NCBI GenBank assembly: GCA_003979185.1
Contig: RYWJ01000014.1
Coordinates: forward strand, 1 to 25,490
Length of the DNA: 25,490 nucleotides
Direction of reading: 5' to 3'
Origin: Candidatus Saccharimonadota bacterium
GTDB lineage: Bacteria > Patescibacteriota > Saccharimonadia > Saccharimonadales > Saccharimonadaceae
A program made the translations under genes and the position numbers. This document shows positions 22,647 to 25,490 of this stretch, in pieces (position 1 is the first letter of the stretch; every line of letters starts with the position of its first letter). The notes under the pieces were generated by a model. That model worked only from the letters and a program-made list of their open reading frames with translations, made no database searches and was not told the DNA's origin.

Positions 22647-22704
22647 ATAGTAGGACTTGAGCTAAGCTCGAGATAATTCGATCGACTTATTGAGGGGTTC
22701 AACT

Positions 22705-22733
22705 TTGACAAAAATGTATTTTTTTGCGATAAT
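22705..22733 (+). promoter_or_regulatory. Promoter of dus, giving a leaderless mRNA
   Basis: TTGACA (22705-22710), a 17-nt spacer ending TTTGC, GATAAT (22728-22733). The ATG at 22741 is 7 nt past the -10, so transcription should begin at the start codon. The clearest leaderless case here. Confidence 0.75.
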
Positions 22734-22740
22734 AAGTAAT

Positions 22741-23760
22741 ATGAATGAGAATGTTTGGCAAAAGCTACCACATGCCTTTACGGTCTTAGCTCCTATGGAG
22801 GGAGTGACGGATGTGATGTTCAGACAAGTTATCGCCAAGGCTGGTCGTCCAGATTTGTTTTACACTGAGTTTACCAATGTTTCAAGCTTCGCTTCTGAAA
22901 AAGGACGTTTTAACGCCTTGGAAAGGCTCGAAGTGGTACCTAGCGATAGACCGATCATTGCGCAGATTTGGGGCAAAAATCCTGCACATTTTGCTGAACT
23001 GGCTGCCGAACTGAGAGAGTTGGGTTTTGCTGGACTTGATATCAACATGGGATGTCCAGATCGTCATGTTAATGCTGCTGGAGGTGGAGCAGCGATGATC
23101 CGCACCCCAGATCTAGCCGTAGAATGTATTAGAGAGGCCAAGAACGCCACGTCTTTGCCGGTTTCAGTGAAGACTCGCCTAGGGTACACCTATATTGAAG
23201 AGTTGCAGGAGTGGCTGAGTCTGCTTTTGAAGCAGGACATCGCAGCTTTAACGGTTCATCTGCGGACGCGCAAAGAAATGTCTAAGGTTCCAGCACATTA
23301 TGAACTGATTCCGGAGATTATCAGCTTAAGAAATAAGCTAGCACCTCAGACCAAACTTGTCATTAATGGTGATATTAAAAATCTTCAGCAAGTTCAAGAG
23401 TTATCTGATCAACATCCAGAAGTTGATGGTTTTATGATTGGACGCGGAGTGTTTGAAAATCCGTATTGTTTCACTACGCATGAAGCTACACGTGAAGAAT
23501 TAATGGAGTTACTGCATCTTCACCTTGATTTATTTGATGCGCAAGATGCTAAGCACTGTGCCATGCAGGCGGAGATGATGCGCGAAAATCTTGATTTCGC
23601 TCTGAAGATGGATGGAAAAGTACGCGGTTTACCTTTTGAACCATTAAAACATTTCTTCAAGATTTATATTAACAATTTTCCTGGCGCTTCGGCTTTGCGA
23701 GCAAAACTCATGGAAACTCACACCACTGCGGAAGTGCGAGAAATTCTATCGTCAAACTAG
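22741..23760 (+). CDS. dus: tRNA-dihydrouridine synthase
   Basis: 339 aa. FMN-dependent reduction of uridines in the D loop of tRNA. TIM-barrel start APMEGVTDVMFR (18-29), FTNVSSF (44-50), AQIWGKNP, and the catalytic Cys105 in DINMGCPDRHVNAAGGGAAM. The phosphate-binding end of the barrel is VINGDIK with IGRGVFENP. The C-terminal helical domain has PFEPLKHFFKIYINNF. The Dus subfamily cannot be assigned safely from motifs. I reject an upstream in-frame TTG-region start at 22690 because it would lie before the promoter; ATG 22741 is the leaderless start. Confidence 0.95.
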   Translation: MNENVWQKLPHAFTVLAPMEGVTDVMFRQVIAKAGRPDLFYTEFTNVSSFASEKGRFNALERLEVVPSDRPIIAQIWGKNPAHFAELAAELRELGFAGLDINMGCPDRHVNAAGGGAAMIRTPDLAVECIREAKNATSLPVSVKTRLGYTYIEELQEWLSLLLKQDIAALTVHLRTRKEMSKVPAHYELIPEIISLRNKLAPQTKLVINGDIKNLQQVQELSDQHPEVDGFMIGRGVFENPYCFTTHEATREELMELLHLHLDLFDAQDAKHCAMQAEMMRENLDFALKMDGKVRGLPFEPLKHFFKIYINNFPGASALRAKLMETHTTAEVREILSSN

Positions 23761-23839
23761 CCGACGTTTATAATTATGGCTATTCAACTTGGCTATATAT
23801 GGACTGCTTGTTGCGGGATTTGTTTTTGTCCTGGTCGGT

Positions 23840-25174
23840 CTATATATTGTCAGGCTTACGTTTGTCTTGGTCGTTGCGGAAAGAGAAGAAAATTGGCGTA
23901 CCCACAAATGGATATTTCTCGCGAATTTTACGTTCCAAAAAGCGCTTCCAAGACCAGTGCAAAAGACCTAAATCGCGACCATGCACTACGAACCAAGGTG
24001 GGCAAGTATCGGTTTGGACGATGTACTTTGGTTTAGGACGGGTATTTTTAAGTCCCGCAGGCGGATGTTCAATGATAGCTTCGCCAAGAATTTTATTGAG
24101 TTCGGAAGTTTTGATTTCAAGATGGCGAGTTTGGTCAATCTCGGTGACAAGTTCAAAAAGCTTTGTAATATTTTGACCAGTTTCTGAACTAGTAATCAGG
24201 ACTGGTGCGTATGGGAGAAAATTAAAATCGTTCTCTAGCTTATCAAGAATATCATCGGTATTATCTACCAAGTCGGCCTTGGTTAATACGACAATAATAC
24301 CTTTGCCGGCCTCAATGATTTGCCCTGCAAGCGATTGGTCTAGTTTGGAGTGCGGTTCGGTAGCGTCCACTAGTAAAGCGCAAATATCGGATTCTTCAAT
24401 GGCTGCCAGTGTGCGTAAGGCAGAAAATTTTTCGATCCCAGCTTCGCGCTTGCCAGGTTTACGTAGCCCAGCAGTATCAAGAATTTCTAGGGTACGTCCA
24501 TGAAAACGCACCTCGACACGATTTACGTCGCGGGTTGTTCCCTGGCGAGAGCTGACTAGGGCTTGCTGTTTTTGACCTAAAGCATTAAACATGCTCGACT
24601 TACCAACATTTGGGCGACCAATCAGGGCGATAGTGAGGGGTTGCTCTTTTGAAGTATCACCATCGGGTTTTGTGGTAGTAGTAGGACGTAGATTGTGATA
24701 AATTGCACTCTTGAGTTCTTTAATTCCCTGTCCGGTCGTAGCGGAAACGCGGAACGTCTGGTCAGGCTTAATGCCGAAATGTAAGAATTCATTTTCTGAT
24801 AAGGAATCACCAAGGTCGGATTTATTGAGTAGAAGTAAAACTGGTTTACGTGAACGCAAGGCCTTTTTGGCGATATCTTTATCGCGATAGTCGGGATGTC
24901 GCGAGCTATCTACGGTTAGCAAGATTAGATCAGCCGCATCAATAGCATCAGAGATCTGGTCCTGGATTCCCGCCTCAAAGTCGTCGGTCGGATCTTTCAA
25001 GCCAGCCGTATCGATCAGTAAAAACTTATCGTCAATCCGCGCCATCACATTATCACGCGTTGTACCCTCTTCGCGAGCAACAATAGCGATATTCTTGTGC
25101 GCCAAACGGTTTAACAAGCTGGATTTACCAGCGTTGGTCTGACCAATTAATGCTACGATAGGAAGCTTCTTCAT
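23840..25174 (-). CDS. der: Ribosome-assembly GTPase Der (EngA)
   Basis: 444 aa. Two tandem GTPase domains and a KH-like domain that help assemble the 50S subunit. First domain: P-loop GQTNAGKSS (11-19; usually GRPNVGKS), DTAG (55-58), NKSD (117-120). Second domain: GRPNVGKSS (186-194), DTAG (233-236), TKAD (298-301). The KH-like part ends KYPFVGTPIFFSFR (420-433). The final residues after it are a short polar tail. TAGAAT with an extended TG ends 6 nt before ATG 25174 (leaderless). It converges with dus, leaving 79 bp. Confidence 0.97.
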   Translation of the reverse strand: MKKLPIVALIGQTNAGKSSLLNRLAHKNIAIVAREEGTTRDNVMARIDDKFLLIDTAGLKDPTDDFEAGIQDQISDAIDAADLILLTVDSSRHPDYRDKDIAKKALRSRKPVLLLLNKSDLGDSLSENEFLHFGIKPDQTFRVSATTGQGIKELKSAIYHNLRPTTTTKPDGDTSKEQPLTIALIGRPNVGKSSMFNALGQKQQALVSSRQGTTRDVNRVEVRFHGRTLEILDTAGLRKPGKREAGIEKFSALRTLAAIEESDICALLVDATEPHSKLDQSLAGQIIEAGKGIIVVLTKADLVDNTDDILDKLENDFNFLPYAPVLITSSETGQNITKLFELVTEIDQTRHLEIKTSELNKILGEAIIEHPPAGLKNTRPKPKYIVQTDTCPPWFVVHGRDLGLLHWSWKRFLERKIREKYPFVGTPIFFSFRNDQDKRKPDNI

Positions 25175-25180
25175 AATATT

Positions 25181-25186
25181 ATTCTA
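25181..25186 (-). promoter_or_regulatory. -10 box of der
   Basis: Extended -10 TGATAGAAT ending 6 nt before the ATG. Divergent from small RNA copy 3, whose -35 starts about 95 bp away. Confidence 0.5.
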
Positions 25187-25281
25187 TCACAAAATTATAT
25201 AAATGACAAACGGAATGCAAATGCATAGAGTAAACTAGAGTGTTCGGTTATTATGTAATGTATTATGCAATAAAACCAGTC

Positions 25282-25310
25282 TTGTAGGGTTTGAGCTGTA
25301 CCAGTATAAT
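25282..25310 (+). promoter_or_regulatory. Promoter of small RNA copy 3
   Basis: TTGTAG (25282-25287), a 17-nt spacer, TATAAT (25305-25310). The spacer holds GTTTGAG, nearly inverted by CTTAAAC after the -10. Confidence 0.65.
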
Positions 25311-25313
25311 AGA

Positions 25314-25460
25314 AATGTCTTAAACATACAGTATTAGCCGATTCGGTTTTCGTTGGTACCATTAACGAGTTAAATGGCATCACGAGTTTAGCCGCGTGAA
25401 TGGTTTACCTTTCAATCGGTTACTGTAGGTTTAAGACACCCCTCGTGGTGCCATTTTTGT
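25314..25460 (+). ncRNA. Small structured RNA, copy 3 of 3
   Basis: AATGTCTTAAAC (25314-25325) pairs with GTTTAAGACACC (25429-25440); AAATGGCATCACGAG (25372-25386) pairs over 15 bp with CTCGTGGTGCCATTT (25442-25456), leading into TTTTT. Both helices differ from copies 1 and 2 at several positions, always with compensating changes. Inner extensions TACAGTA/TACTGTA and CCGATT/AATCGG also pair. A TCGTT/AACGA hairpin sits just before helix B, as in the other copies. It points out of the window; the gene it precedes is not visible. Confidence 0.8.
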
Positions 25461-25490
25461 ATAGAGGGTTCTCTATTACTTATAAGAATG

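Noticed and set aside
23776..23971. Hydrophobic 60-aa plus-strand frame after dus (LLVAGFVFVLVGLYIV, then VVAEREENWR)
   Set aside because: It starts with TTG, has no ribosome site, and most of it is antisense to the KH-like end of der. A small membrane protein cannot be excluded, but the der reading explains the sequence.
1..25490. UGA-as-glycine code known from Absconditabacteria and Gracilibacteria
   Set aside because: All full-length genes are free of in-frame TGA and use ordinary Gly codons; TGA serves as a stop once.
1..25490. CRISPR arrays, insertion sequences, integron attC sites
   Set aside because: No regularly spaced repeats, no transposase or integrase frames, and the cassette flanks lack convincing attC core sites.

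Overview
This looks like chromosome from a Candidatus Saccharibacteria (TM7)-type member of the Patescibacteria/CPR. That assignment is an inference from gene content and style. A VirD4/TraG-like secretion ATPase, a FISUMP-domain surface protein, DprA and a compact housekeeping set (topA, pth, prfA, prmC, htrA, lepB, dus, der) are scattered singly among unknown genes. The standard code fits: no full-length gene has an in-frame TGA. No IS element, CRISPR array or rRNA is visible.

Layout. 1-1900: no intact gene. It holds a small-RNA locus on the minus strand (72-207), two 5'-truncated but highly divergent FISUMP 3'-end cassettes on the plus strand (567-800, 1459-1674) and a three-way-junction-like inverted-repeat element (1712-1825). 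1905-6130 (minus): the secretion ATPase and a sigma-region-4/HARE-HTH protein. 6411-7453: an unknown gene with its own promoter and terminator. 7533-10043 (minus): topA. 10121-11915: a DUF11-like surface protein, a small membrane protein and a roughly 320-nt gene-less transcription unit. 11909-13644: dprA, facing pth and a tiny membrane protein. 13749-14348: an unknown 119-aa gene. 14357-16409 (minus): an intact FISUMP surface protein, a decayed FISUMP remnant and a second copy of the small RNA. 16493-18901: tRNA-Val(CAC) (minus), then prfA and prmC (plus). 18914-21012 (minus): htrA and a polytopic membrane protein. 21162-25174: lepB, an unknown 196-aa gene, dus and der. 25282-25460: a third copy of the small RNA, on the plus strand.

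Three observations stand out. First, three divergent copies of one RNA of about 140 nt share a promoter with a 17-bp spacer, a terminator and two long helices that cross each other (a pseudoknot or a switch). Both helices are kept by compensatory changes. One copy lies directly upstream of FISUMP coding sequence on the same strand. Second, the two FISUMP cassettes differ almost only at codon positions 1 and 2 but end in a nearly invariant 3' segment, as expected for variable regions of a diversity-generating retroelement or a silent-cassette archive. Third, there are two modes of gene expression: nine conserved genes have a -10 box only 6-9 nt before the ATG (leaderless or nearly so), whereas accessory units use a very uniform TTGACW-N17-TAYAAT promoter family ending in TGTGC, followed by 5' UTRs with Shine-Dalgarno sites and strong terminators.

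Functionally, prfA and prmC pair as release factor 1 and its methyltransferase. pth, dus and der serve translation and ribosome assembly. lepB, htrA, the FISUMP protein and the secretion ATPase belong to the envelope and cell-surface programme expected of an episymbiont.
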